Assembly (NCBI GenBank): GCA_903928495.1
Contig: CAIYQZ010000055.1
Location: 1 to 64,000, forward strand
Reading direction: 5' to 3'
Origin: an uncultured bacterium
GTDB taxonomy: Bacteria > Pseudomonadota > Gammaproteobacteria > Burkholderiales > Burkholderiaceae_C
DNA length: 64,000 nucleotides
The notes beneath the pieces were generated by a model. The model did not search any database. It was given only the letters and a program-made list of their open reading frames with translations, and had not been told where the DNA came from. The translations under genes were made by a program, and so were the position numbers. This document shows, piece after piece, positions 25,498 through 33,577 of this stretch (positions are counted from its first letter, which is position 1; each line of letters opens with the position of its first letter).

Positions 25498-26387
25498 CCT
25501 GGCTGTGCATACACCGCCCTCAGGTGTTGCACAAAAAACCGCACCTTGGCCGGCACATGCCGCTGCTGCGGGTACACGGCCAGAATGTCGTAGGCGGGCA
25601 GGGCGAAGTCGTCCAGCACGGTGACCAGTTCGCCGCGTGCCAACTGGCTCTGGATTTCCCAGGTGGAACGCCAGCCCAGGCCCAGGCCCTCGCTCACCCA
25701 GCGGTGCAGCAGCTCGCCATCGTTGCAGTCCAGCCGCCCTTGCACCTTCACCGTCACGGTTTTGCCGTGTTGCTGGAAGTACCAGCCCCGCTGCTGGCCT
25801 CCCTGCAGGTTGAAGGCCAGGCAGTTGTGCTGGGCCAGGTCGTCCAGCGCCTGGGGGGTGCCGTGCTGGGCGAAGTAGGCCGGGGTGCCGCACACCACCC
25901 TCTGGTTGGCGGCGAGCTTGATCGCCACAAAGTTGGGGTCGATCTCGCCACCGATGCGGATGGCCAGGTCGTAACCCTCGCGCACGGTGTCCACCACGCG
26001 GTCGGACAGGTTGAACGACATGCGCACCGCCGGGTTGGCCGCCAGAAAACCGGGTGCGTGCGGGGCCACATGCAACCGCCCGAAGGCCGCCGGGGCCGAC
26101 ACGATCAGGTGCCCTGTGGCCTCATGCCGCTGGGCCGACACGCTGGCCTCGGCTGCATGCCACTGCGCCAGCAGGCGGCGGCACTCGTCCAGAAAACTCG
26201 CACCTTCTTCGGTGAGCGCCAGCCGCCGGGTGGAGCGGTGCATGAGTTTGGTGCCCAGGCGGCGCTCCAGCGCGTCAATGCGCCTGCCCATCATCACCGG
26301 GGTGATGCCTTCCTGCAGGGCTGCCGAGGCCAGGCTGCCGTGCTCCATCACCTGCACAAAGGCTTCGATCTCCTTGAAACGGTCCAT
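25482..26387 (-). CDS. LysR-family regulator, likely controlling the gcl operon
   Basis: A 301-residue LysR protein with an N-terminal winged helix (MDRFKEIEAFVQVMEHGSLA, LERRLGTKLMHRSTR) and a substrate-binding C-terminal domain. It is divergent from gcl with a 128-bp gap holding an inverted repeat, the usual arrangement for a LysR regulator and its target. By context it should control glyoxylate carboligase genes, perhaps sensing glyoxylate or a purine-derived metabolite. That is inference. Confidence 0.88.
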   Translation of the reverse strand: MDRFKEIEAFVQVMEHGSLASAALQEGITPVMMGRRIDALERRLGTKLMHRSTRRLALTEEGASFLDECRRLLAQWHAAEASVSAQRHEATGHLIVSAPAAFGRLHVAPHAPGFLAANPAVRMSFNLSDRVVDTVREGYDLAIRIGGEIDPNFVAIKLAANQRVVCGTPAYFAQHGTPQALDDLAQHNCLAFNLQGGQQRGWYFQQHGKTVTVKVQGRLDCNDGELLHRWVSEGLGLGWRSTWEIQSQLARGELVTVLDDFALPAYDILAVYPQQRHVPAKVRFFVQHLRAVYAQPGYWVA

Positions 26388-26420
26388 GGTGTGCCTCTGG
26401 GGTTGATTGCGTACTGAAAG

Positions 26421-26474
26421 TATAGAAAAACACGATTGGCAGTGCCATTCCAGATTTTGGGTTTGTTTTCTACA
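26421..26474. promoter_or_regulatory. Inverted repeat in the gcl/LysR divergent region
   Basis: TATAGAAAA at 26421-26429 and TTTTCTACA at 26466-26474 pair at 8 of 9 positions, centres 45 bp apart. The layout fits paired LysR sites upstream of gcl. A strong ribosome binding site AAGGAG follows at 26502-26507. No convincing -35/-10 pair was assigned. Confidence 0.4.
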
Positions 26475-26515
26475 GTCGGCTCCAGTTGTTTTGAAAACCC
26501 CAAGGAGTACTTGCC

Positions 26516-28315
26516 ATGACCCGTATGACCGCAGCCGAAGCCGCCGTGTGTGTGTTGGAAAAAGAGGGGGCCTTGCAGGCCTTTGGTGTGCCGGGTGCGG
26601 CCATCAACCCGTTTTACGCCGCCATGAAAAAACGCGGCAGCATCAGCCACGTGTTGGCCCGGCACGTGGAAGCGGCCAGCCACATGGCCGAGGGCTTTAC
26701 CCGCGCCCGTGCCGGCAACATCGGGGTGTGCATTGGCACCAGCGGCCCGGCGGGCACCGACATGATCACCGGCCTGTATTCGGCCATTGCGGACAGCATT
26801 CCCATTCTGTGCATCACCGGTCAGGCCCCGCGGGCGCGGCTCTATAAAGAAGACTTTCAGGCGGTGGACATTGAAAGCATTGCCAAGCCCGTGACCAAAA
26901 TGGCCGTGACGGTGCGTGAGGCCGCGCTGGTGCCCCGCGTGTTCCAGCAGGCGTTCCACCTGATGCGCTCTGGCCGCCCCGGCCCGGTGCTGATCGACCT
27001 GCCGTTTGACGTGCAGATGGCCGAAATCGACTTCGACCCCGAAACCTACGAGCCCCTGGCCGTGTACAAGCCCACCGCCAGCGCCAAACAAATCGACAAG
27101 GCGCTGGACCTGTTGGCTGCGTCAAGCAAACCCCTGCTGGTGGCCGGTGGCGGCATTTACAACGCCGACGCGGCCGACCTGTTCAAGGCCTTTGCCGAAG
27201 CCGCCGGGGTGCCCGTGGTGCCCACGCTGATGGGCTGGGGCGTGATCCCCGACGACCACCCGCTGATGGCCGGCATGGTGGGCCTGCAAACCAGCCACCG
27301 CTACGGCAATGCCAGCATGGTGGCCAGCGACTTCGTGTTCGGCATTGGCAACCGCTGGGCCAACCGCCACACCGGCTCGGTGGAGACGTACACCAAGGGC
27401 AAAAAAATTGTCCACATTGACATCGAACCCACGCAGATTGGCCGGGTGTTCGAACCCACCTATGGCATTGCGTCTGACGCCAAGTCGGCCCTGGAGCTGT
27501 TGCTGGCCGGGGTGAAAGCGCGCAAAGCCGCCGGTACCTGGCCTGACTTTGCCGAGTGGGCCGAGCGCTGCGCCGAACGCAAACGCGTGATGGGCCGCAA
27601 GAGCCACTTCACCGAAGTGCCCATGAAACCCATGCGTGTGTACGAAGAAATGAACGCCGTTTTCGGGCGCGACACCACCTACGTCAGCACCATTGGCCTG
27701 AGCCAGATTGCGGCTGCCCAGTTTTTGAACGTGTACGGCGCTCGCCAGTGGATCAACTGCGGCCAGGCCGGGCCACTGGGCTGGACCATTCCCGCCGCGT
27801 TGGGCGTGGCCGTGGCCAAACCCAACGCCACCGTGGTGGGCATTTCGGGCGACTACGACTTCCAGTTTTTGATTGAAGAGCTGGCAGTGGGTGCGCAGTT
27901 CCGCATTCCCTATGTGCATGTGCTGGTCAACAACTCGTACCTGGGCCTGATCCGCCAGAGCCAGCGCGGGTTTGACATGGACTTTTGCGTGCAACTGGCG
28001 TTTGAGAACCAAAACATCCCCGAGGATGCCGAAGGCAACCTGCGCAGCTATGGCGTGGACCACATGACCGTGGTGCAGGGCCTCGGCTGCAAGGCCCTGC
28101 GCGTGACCGACCCCGAAAAAGTGCAAGGAGCTTTGCGTCAGGCGCAGCAAATGGCGGCCGAATTCCGGGTGCCAGTGGTGGTGGAATGCATTCTGGAGCG
28201 GGTGACCAACATCGCCATGGGTACCGAGATCGACAAGGTCAACGAGTTTGAAGCCATTGACTGCCGCCACCCAGAAGGCCGCGAAGGCCTGGTGGCCGCC
28301 GGTTTGCTGGATTGA
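26516..28315 (+). CDS. gcl: Glyoxylate carboligase (tartronate-semialdehyde synthase)
   Basis: A 599-residue thiamine-diphosphate enzyme that joins two glyoxylates into tartronate semialdehyde with release of CO2. It is nearly collinear with E. coli Gcl: [12 protein letters not shown] at the N-terminus, [30 protein letters not shown], and the C-terminal TPP motif GDYDFQF...VNNSYLG. The position of the usual catalytic Glu of TPP enzymes is not glutamate (GAAINP region), as expected for Gcl. It is the first gene of gcl-hyi-glxR-glycerate kinase, read from the divergent promoter shared with the LysR gene. Confidence 0.97.
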   Translation: MTRMTAAEAAVCVLEKEGALQAFGVPGAAINPFYAAMKKRGSISHVLARHVEAASHMAEGFTRARAGNIGVCIGTSGPAGTDMITGLYSAIADSIPILCITGQAPRARLYKEDFQAVDIESIAKPVTKMAVTVREAALVPRVFQQAFHLMRSGRPGPVLIDLPFDVQMAEIDFDPETYEPLAVYKPTASAKQIDKALDLLAASSKPLLVAGGGIYNADAADLFKAFAEAAGVPVVPTLMGWGVIPDDHPLMAGMVGLQTSHRYGNASMVASDFVFGIGNRWANRHTGSVETYTKGKKIVHIDIEPTQIGRVFEPTYGIASDAKSALELLLAGVKARKAAGTWPDFAEWAERCAERKRVMGRKSHFTEVPMKPMRVYEEMNAVFGRDTTYVSTIGLSQIAAAQFLNVYGARQWINCGQAGPLGWTIPAALGVAVAKPNATVVGISGDYDFQFLIEELAVGAQFRIPYVHVLVNNSYLGLIRQSQRGFDMDFCVQLAFENQNIPEDAEGNLRSYGVDHMTVVQGLGCKALRVTDPEKVQGALRQAQQMAAEFRVPVVVECILERVTNIAMGTEIDKVNEFEAIDCRHPEGREGLVAAGLLD

Positions 28316-28324
28316 TGTGAATCA

Positions 28325-28380
28325 CTTGATAGCTAACTGTTGAATACAGTCAAGCGCCAGAGCCACTTTTTATACAAAAC
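28325..28380 (+). repeat. Dispersed ~45-bp intergenic repeat, copy 4
   Basis: Reads TTGATAGCTAACTGTTGAAT, then ACAGTCAAGCGCCAGAGCCA and CTTTTTATACAAAA. It lies between gcl and hyi and ends just before the hyi start codon. It shares about four of five bases with copy 8 inside xdhA. Confidence 0.7.
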
Positions 28381-28381
28381 C

Positions 28382-29188
28382 ATGCCCCAATTTGCCGCCA
28401 ACCTCACCATGCTCTTCAACGAGCATCCGTTCCTCGACCGTTTCGAGGCCGCCGCCCAGGCTGGCTTCAAGGCCGTGGAGTTTCTGTTTCCCTACGACTT
28501 CAAGGCCGAAGACATCAAAGCCCGGCTCGATGCCCACGGCCTGAAGCTGGTGCTGCACAACCTGCCCGCTGGCAACTGGGCGGCGGGCGAACGCGGCATT
28601 GCCTGCCACCCGGCGCGCATTGCCGAGTTCCGCGAGGGTGTGTTGACAGCGCTGGAATACGCCGCCGTGCTGGGCACGCCGCAGATGAACGCGTTGGCCG
28701 GCATCAAACCCGCCGACGTGACGGATGAAACCGCCCGCGCCACCCTGCTGGGCAACCTGAAATTTGCGGCGGACAAGCTGGCAGAACGCGGCATCAAGCT
28801 GCTGATGGAGCCCATCAACACGTTTGACATTCCAGGCTTTTTTGTCAACCGCACACCCCAGGCGCTCGCCATCGTCAACGACGTGCACTCCATGGGTAGC
28901 CGCAACCTGTTTTTGCAGTACGACGTCTACCACGCACAGCGCATGGAAGGCGAACTGGGCGCCACGCTGAAACACGCGTTGCCGTTCATTGGCCACATTC
29001 AGCTCGCAGACAACCCCGCTCGCAACGAGCCGGGCACCGGCGAAATCAACTACCGCTACCTGTTTGGCCTGCTCGACCGCCTGGGCTACCGCGGCCACAT
29101 CGGCTGCGAATACAAGCCGCAAGACGCAGGCCCCGGTGGCACCGTTGCTGGCTTGGGCTGGGTGGCCGCGCATGGCTGCACGTTGTGA
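28382..29188 (+). CDS. hyi: Hydroxypyruvate isomerase
   Basis: A 268-residue TIM-barrel protein of the Hyi family. The opening PQFAANLTMLFNEHPFLDRF and the segments LMEPINTFDIPGFF, FLQYDVYHAQRMEGEL and GCEYKPQ include the Glu, Asp, His and Glu metal-site residues. It interconverts tartronate semialdehyde and hydroxypyruvate. The ATG at 28382 is preferred because the upstream in-frame codons fall in the dispersed repeat. It is the second gene of the gcl operon. Confidence 0.95.
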   Translation: MPQFAANLTMLFNEHPFLDRFEAAAQAGFKAVEFLFPYDFKAEDIKARLDAHGLKLVLHNLPAGNWAAGERGIACHPARIAEFREGVLTALEYAAVLGTPQMNALAGIKPADVTDETARATLLGNLKFAADKLAERGIKLLMEPINTFDIPGFFVNRTPQALAIVNDVHSMGSRNLFLQYDVYHAQRMEGELGATLKHALPFIGHIQLADNPARNEPGTGEINYRYLFGLLDRLGYRGHIGCEYKPQDAGPGGTVAGLGWVAAHGCTL

Positions 29189-29212
29189 AACACATCTGAA
29201 AAAGAGAAAAAA

Positions 29213-30133
29213 ATGACCAAAAGTGGATTGAAAGTGGGCTTCATCGGCCTGGGCATCATGGGCGCGCCCATGGCCGCCAACCTGCAAGCTGCAGGGCACG
29301 TGATGTTTGTGTGGGCCCGGGGCAAAGTGCCAGCTGCGCTGGCCGACAACGGGGCCACCGTGTGCACCAGCGCTGCCGAGGTGGCCAAACGCGCCGACTT
29401 CATCATCACCATGCTGCCCGACACACCACAGGTGGACGAGGTGCTGTTTGGCGCCGGTGGTGTGGCCGAGGGGCTCAAGGCAGCCGGAGGGGCAGGCAAA
29501 GTTGTCATCGACATGAGCAGCATCAGCCCCATGGCCACCAAAGACTTTGCGGCCCGCATCAACAAACTGGGGGCCGACTACATCGATGCCCCCGTGAGCG
29601 GTGGTGAAGTCGGTGCCAAGGCCGCCAGCCTCACCATCATGTGCGGTGGGCCCGAAGCCGCCTTTGAACGCGCCACCCCGCTTTTCCAGGCCATGGGCAA
29701 AAACATCACCCTGGTGGGCGGCAACGGCGACGGGCAGACCACCAAGGTGGCCAACCAGATCATCGTGGCGCTCAACATCGAAGCCGTGGCCGAAGCCCTG
29801 CTGTTTGCCAGCAAAGCCGGTGCCGACCCCGCCAAGGTGCGCCAGGCGCTGATGGGCGGATTCGCTGCCAGCCGCATTCTGGAAGTGCACGGTGAACGCA
29901 TGATCAAGCGCACTTTCAACCCCGGCTTTCGCATCGAGCTGCACCAGAAAGACCTGAACCTGGCGCTGCAAGGGGCCAAAACGCTGGGTGTCAGCTTGCC
30001 GCACACCGCCAGCGCCGCGCAACTGATGCAAAGCTGCGCTGCGCACGGCCTGGGCGGCGCTGACCACTCCGCCCTGTGCCGCAGCCTGGAGATGATGGCC
30101 AACCACACGATTGCGCCAGACGCGGCGGGTTGA
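29213..30133 (+). CDS. glxR: Tartronate-semialdehyde reductase (2-hydroxy-3-oxopropionate reductase)
   Basis: A 306-residue beta-hydroxyacid dehydrogenase. The Rossmann motif GFIGLGIMGAPMA sits at residues 8-20, the substrate loop DAPVSGGEVGA near 125, and the catalytic lysine in GDGQTTKVANQI. It reduces tartronate semialdehyde to D-glycerate with NAD(P)H, completing the route from glyoxylate. The length and motifs are those of GarR/GlxR. The ribosome binding site is purine rich (AAAAAGAG). Confidence 0.95.
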   Translation: MTKSGLKVGFIGLGIMGAPMAANLQAAGHVMFVWARGKVPAALADNGATVCTSAAEVAKRADFIITMLPDTPQVDEVLFGAGGVAEGLKAAGGAGKVVIDMSSISPMATKDFAARINKLGADYIDAPVSGGEVGAKAASLTIMCGGPEAAFERATPLFQAMGKNITLVGGNGDGQTTKVANQIIVALNIEAVAEALLFASKAGADPAKVRQALMGGFAASRILEVHGERMIKRTFNPGFRIELHQKDLNLALQGAKTLGVSLPHTASAAQLMQSCAAHGLGGADHSALCRSLEMMANHTIAPDAAG

Positions 30134-30156
30134 CGCGTTCGCCAGACAATCGGCAC

Positions 30157-31518
30157 ATGACCATCGACCCCACTTCAGACCCAGCGGGCTTCTTGCGCCA
30201 CCTCTACAACGTGGCCGTGGCCCGCGCCCTGCCGTTGCACAACACCGCCGCATGGTTGCCAGCGCCGCCAGATCCAGCCAAAGGCCGTACCTTGGTGCTG
30301 GGCGCAGGCAAAGCGGGTGGGGCCATGGCCCAAGCTGTGGAAGCCCTGTGGGCAGAACACTGCCAGCGCCACGGCGTGCCCGGGGCACCGTTGTCGGGTC
30401 TGGTGGTCACCCGCTATGGACACACACCGCCGCGTCCCGAGGGGGTGCTCGCACTCATTGAAGTGGTCGAAGCTGCCCACCCGGTGCCCGATGCCGCCGG
30501 GCTGGCCGCCGCCCAGCGCATCCTGGCGCTGGCCACCGGCCAGGAAGGCGCAGCACTCACCGAGCACGACCTGGTGCTGTGCCTCATCTCCGGCGGCGGC
30601 TCATCGCTGCTGACCTTGCCTGCCGACGGACTGACACTGGCCGACAAACAGCGCATCAACCGCCAGTTGCTCGACAGTGGTGCCGACATCACCCAGATGA
30701 ACTGCGTGCGCAAACACCTGTCGGCCATCAAAGGCGGCAGGCTGGCTGCTGCCTGTTACCCCGCCCGCGTGGTGACCCTCACCATCAGCGACGTGCCCGG
30801 TGACGACGTGAGCGTGATTGCAAGCGGCCCCACCGTGGCCGATGCCACCACCTGTGCCAACGCACTTCAAATTTTGAAGCGGTACGGCATTGACCTGTCT
30901 GCGCCAGTGGCCGAAATGCTTCACAACGGCACGCTGGAAACCCCCAAGCCCGGCGATGCCCGCCTGGCCCGCTGCGAAACCCACCTGATCGCCACGCCCC
31001 AGCAAAGCCTGGAGGCGGCAGCCCAGGCCGCCCGCGACGCAGGGCTGAACGCCTACATCCTCAGCGACGAAATCGAAGGCGAAAGCCGTGAGGTCGGCAA
31101 GGTGCACGCCGCCCTGGCCCGCAGCACGGCACAAGGCAAAACCGCGTTTCAAACCCCCTGCGTCATCCTGAGCGGAGGCGAAACCACGGTCACCGTCAAA
31201 CCCCGAGAGCCGGGCAGCCCCAAGGGCAGAGGCGGCAGGGCAGGGGAGTTCTGCATGGGCCTGGCCCAGGCGCTGAATTCCCATCCCGGCATCTGGGCGC
31301 TGGCGGCAGACACGGACGGCATAGACGGTGTGGAAGACAACGCCGGGGCGCGTGTGGCCCCCGACACACTGGCACGTGCTGCCAGCCAGAGCCTGAAGCT
31401 GGCTGACCATCTGTCCCGAAACGATGCCTACGGGTTCTTTGAGCCCTTGGGTGATCTGGTGGTCACCGGGCCGACGCACACCAATGTGAACGACTTTCGG
31501 GCGATGCTGGTGGTGTGA
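30157..31518 (+). CDS. ttuD: Glycerate kinase, MOFRL/TtuD family
   Basis: A 453-residue protein of the GckA/TtuD type, also listed as hydroxypyruvate reductase in older annotations. Visible motifs are LVLGAGKAGGAMAQA, CLISGGGSSLL, SDVPGDDVSVIASGPT and, in the MOFRL domain, LSGGETTV and ADTDGIDG. It phosphorylates D-glycerate with ATP and so feeds glyoxylate carbon into glycolysis. The ATG at 30157 lies 23 bp after the glxR stop. It is the last gene of the operon, and no pyruvate kinase gene follows. Confidence 0.9.
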   Translation: MTIDPTSDPAGFLRHLYNVAVARALPLHNTAAWLPAPPDPAKGRTLVLGAGKAGGAMAQAVEALWAEHCQRHGVPGAPLSGLVVTRYGHTPPRPEGVLALIEVVEAAHPVPDAAGLAAAQRILALATGQEGAALTEHDLVLCLISGGGSSLLTLPADGLTLADKQRINRQLLDSGADITQMNCVRKHLSAIKGGRLAAACYPARVVTLTISDVPGDDVSVIASGPTVADATTCANALQILKRYGIDLSAPVAEMLHNGTLETPKPGDARLARCETHLIATPQQSLEAAAQAARDAGLNAYILSDEIEGESREVGKVHAALARSTAQGKTAFQTPCVILSGGETTVTVKPREPGSPKGRGGRAGEFCMGLAQALNSHPGIWALAADTDGIDGVEDNAGARVAPDTLARAASQSLKLADHLSRNDAYGFFEPLGDLVVTGPTHTNVNDFRAMLVV

Positions 31519-31572
31519 ATGCGGCGCTGGTCTGCCCGCCACGGTTTGTGTGCAACAGGCAAGCGGTTGGCG

Positions 31573-32376
31573 TTACCCGGTGCCGGAACCTTGCGAACTG
31601 CAGGCCGCTGACAGCTCGTTCATCAAAGCCAAACCACCTGCAATGTTCAGATTGGCATCGAATACCCCCGTTGAATAGATGCGCTCAATGAACTTGAACC
31701 AAATCAACCGTGTTTTGAGGAAGTTCAACTCCCTGTATTTGTGTTCGACAAAGCCCGCAGCAACAAATGCCCTCAGGTGTTCATGCAATACGCTGCGCGA
31801 CACGTTGGCCAGCTCGGCTATCAATTGGTGGGGTGACTTGAGTGCAATGGACTTGATCTGATTGCCTGTTTCACTCAGACTCATTTCGTTGCCGATGATC
31901 ATTGCATGATATGCCAAGGCCAGCATGATGCGAAATGTGGGTGATCCCTTTCTGAGCGCAAATTCCGCCAGACGAAGTCGGTTGGAGCGTGTGGCTGAGA
32001 ACTTGTGCATTGATAGCCGGAAATTGGGTTCCCGAGCCAATGCATCGTGATACAGGTTGATCGGGACATACGCAAGAGTGCATTCGGTGATCGTCACGAA
32101 ATTGACCACTTGCGGTATGTTTGCCAATGCAAGGTTCTCGTTGATCAGTGTGTTCGGCGCATACAGTGAATAAAACTGCCCCTGGTCAGGCTCATGCGGT
32201 GATCTGAGGCCGATGAGGCCTTGGTGAATGTAGATCAAACTATCTGCTGGCTCACCACGACGGGAAATGACCTGCCCTGACTCAGCGTCTTTGTAACGCG
32301 TGTGCATGGAAAACTGCTGAATTGCCTCCGGACTCAGTTGAAGATCTTTCAGGAAATGAATGAACTGCCTGATCAT
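31573..32376 (-). CDS. Crp/Fnr-like transcriptional regulator, second of a coupled pair
   Basis: A 267-residue protein with a cyclic-nucleotide-binding-like beta barrel at about residues 20-135 (SGQVISRRGEPADSLIYIHQ, GLIGLRS). A long helix follows, and then a winged helix near 185-230 (HQLIAELANVSRSVLHEHLR, FVAAGFVEH). The PRL-type cAMP-pocket residues of Crp are not evident, nor are the Fnr cysteines, so the signal is unknown. Its ATG overlaps the stop of the next Crp-like gene (32373-32376), showing coupling. Base composition is visibly more AT-rich than the neighbours, which may mark transfer. Confidence 0.8.
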   Translation of the reverse strand: MIRQFIHFLKDLQLSPEAIQQFSMHTRYKDAESGQVISRRGEPADSLIYIHQGLIGLRSPHEPDQGQFYSLYAPNTLINENLALANIPQVVNFVTITECTLAYVPINLYHDALAREPNFRLSMHKFSATRSNRLRLAEFALRKGSPTFRIMLALAYHAMIIGNEMSLSETGNQIKSIALKSPHQLIAELANVSRSVLHEHLRAFVAAGFVEHKYRELNFLKTRLIWFKFIERIYSTGVFDANLNIAGGLALMNELSAACSSQGSGTG

Positions 32377-33236
32377 GCGGGCACCCAGTCTGTTTGCCTC
32401 AGGCTCCAACGCGGCCGGTACCCCCAATTGAATGGCTCTGTAGAGCTGGGTGGTGATGCGGTTGCCCACAAGCCTGCCAATTCGTCCACATCTGCTTTGT
32501 AAGGCACGCGGGGTGCCATTCGCATGGCATGGACCATCCACCGCCATCGGTCTGTGTCAAGCAGTGTGATGTGGCGGTACCCTTTGCTGAGCATGCCATG
32601 CAACTCCATTTGGGTCAGCATTGTCGTCATGCGCGGGCGGGACAATTCGCAGAATTCCGCCAATCGGTCATGGCTGAACTGAAGTTCAAAACATTCTGTT
32701 TTGCACAAGCCATTCAGGAACACATGCCCATTGGGTGCATCAATCAGTTCAAACAAATGACACAGTCCATGCAATGCCCTGAAGGCTGCGGAGCCATGCT
32801 TCAGCGCCAAGGACATTTCAATGTTGCGCCATGACCAAATTCCGGAGCATTCCAACATGCAGGTGGAATAATCGGAAGGTGTGTGCAATAGATCCAGCGC
32901 CGCATCTCTTTCAATGCTGACAATGATCGAATCCCTCAGAAAATGGCGATGCTGTGGAAAATATTCATTTGAAAGAAGTTTTTCCTCACCAAACCATGTG
33001 GCCGAGGAAACATAAAGCACCTCACTCGATGCCGCCGGTTCAGATACGGGTTTGCTGGCCATCAGCCCATCTGCCAGATAGTGAAGGCCCCTGCGAAGAC
33101 TTGCATCTTCAATGATGAACGCCTGCTCTTTTGAAAATGCGCTTGTTCTGGAGTGCGTCGATGCTTCAAACGCCTGCTGTCTGGGCACACCCATTTGTTG
33201 TAAATACGAATAGAGCCAAGCGCTGTTGAATTCCAT
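32373..33236 (-). CDS. Divergent Crp/Fnr-like regulator, first of a coupled pair
   Basis: A 287-residue protein with the Crp layout but a very divergent N-terminal sensor part (about 10-130), a central helix, and a winged helix near 205-245 (FSHDRLAEFCELSRPRMTTM, LTQMELHG). Sequence identity to its coupled partner is low by eye, but the two are similar in length and order of parts. The ATG at 33236 is chosen. The coupling suggests equal amounts of both proteins and possibly a heterodimer; this is inference. Like its partner it is AT-richer than flanking genes. Confidence 0.7.
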   Translation of the reverse strand: MEFNSAWLYSYLQQMGVPRQQAFEASTHSRTSAFSKEQAFIIEDASLRRGLHYLADGLMASKPVSEPAASSEVLYVSSATWFGEEKLLSNEYFPQHRHFLRDSIIVSIERDAALDLLHTPSDYSTCMLECSGIWSWRNIEMSLALKHGSAAFRALHGLCHLFELIDAPNGHVFLNGLCKTECFELQFSHDRLAEFCELSRPRMTTMLTQMELHGMLSKGYRHITLLDTDRWRWMVHAMRMAPRVPYKADVDELAGLWATASPPSSTEPFNWGYRPRWSLRQTDWVPA

Positions 33237-33361
33237 GAGCACAGTCAGGTCTGATGCCTGATAAATGGATGAATGAACACAAGTCAAAAAGCGATGGGTG
33301 ATCACAAAGGGCAGTTGCCCTGCCGTGGGTTGTGACACCTTGTCTCACCTCGAGGGTCATC

Positions 33362-33577
33362 TTATGGCCGGATGCTTGCTCGGGGCAAGGCGGGCTTTGA
33401 CAACATTCCGGCCAATTGTTCCGCGTTGAACATTTCAGGGCTGCCGTGAAAGCGGACCAGGTCTTTTAAGGGACGGCAATGTTCACAACGGAACAATGTG
33501 CCCGGTTGCCCGTTTGCACAGGTCAGATACTGGATTTTTGTGCATTCAGGGGGTAAGCAATGACAACATTCCAGCAC
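33362..33577 (-). CDS. Possible small cysteine-rich protein (uncertain)
   Basis: A 71-codon frame starting with GTG. It has the pattern CCHC, then C, C and CEHC within the first 35 residues, which looks like a zinc ribbon. It falls in the otherwise gene-free 323-bp stretch 33237-33559 and overlaps the first 18 bp of the GGDEF-EAL gene on the other strand. It lies upstream of the Crp-like pair in the same direction, 125 bp away. Nothing else was recognised in this stretch. It may be a chance frame. Confidence 0.3.
   Translation of the reverse strand: MLECCHCLPPECTKIQYLTCANGQPGTLFRCEHCRPLKDLVRFHGSPEMFNAEQLAGMLSKPALPRASIRP

Noticed and set aside
28370-30388. 672-codon frame antisense to hyi, glxR and the start of glycerate kinase
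   Set aside because: It covers three well-supported genes on the other strand and has shadow-like composition.
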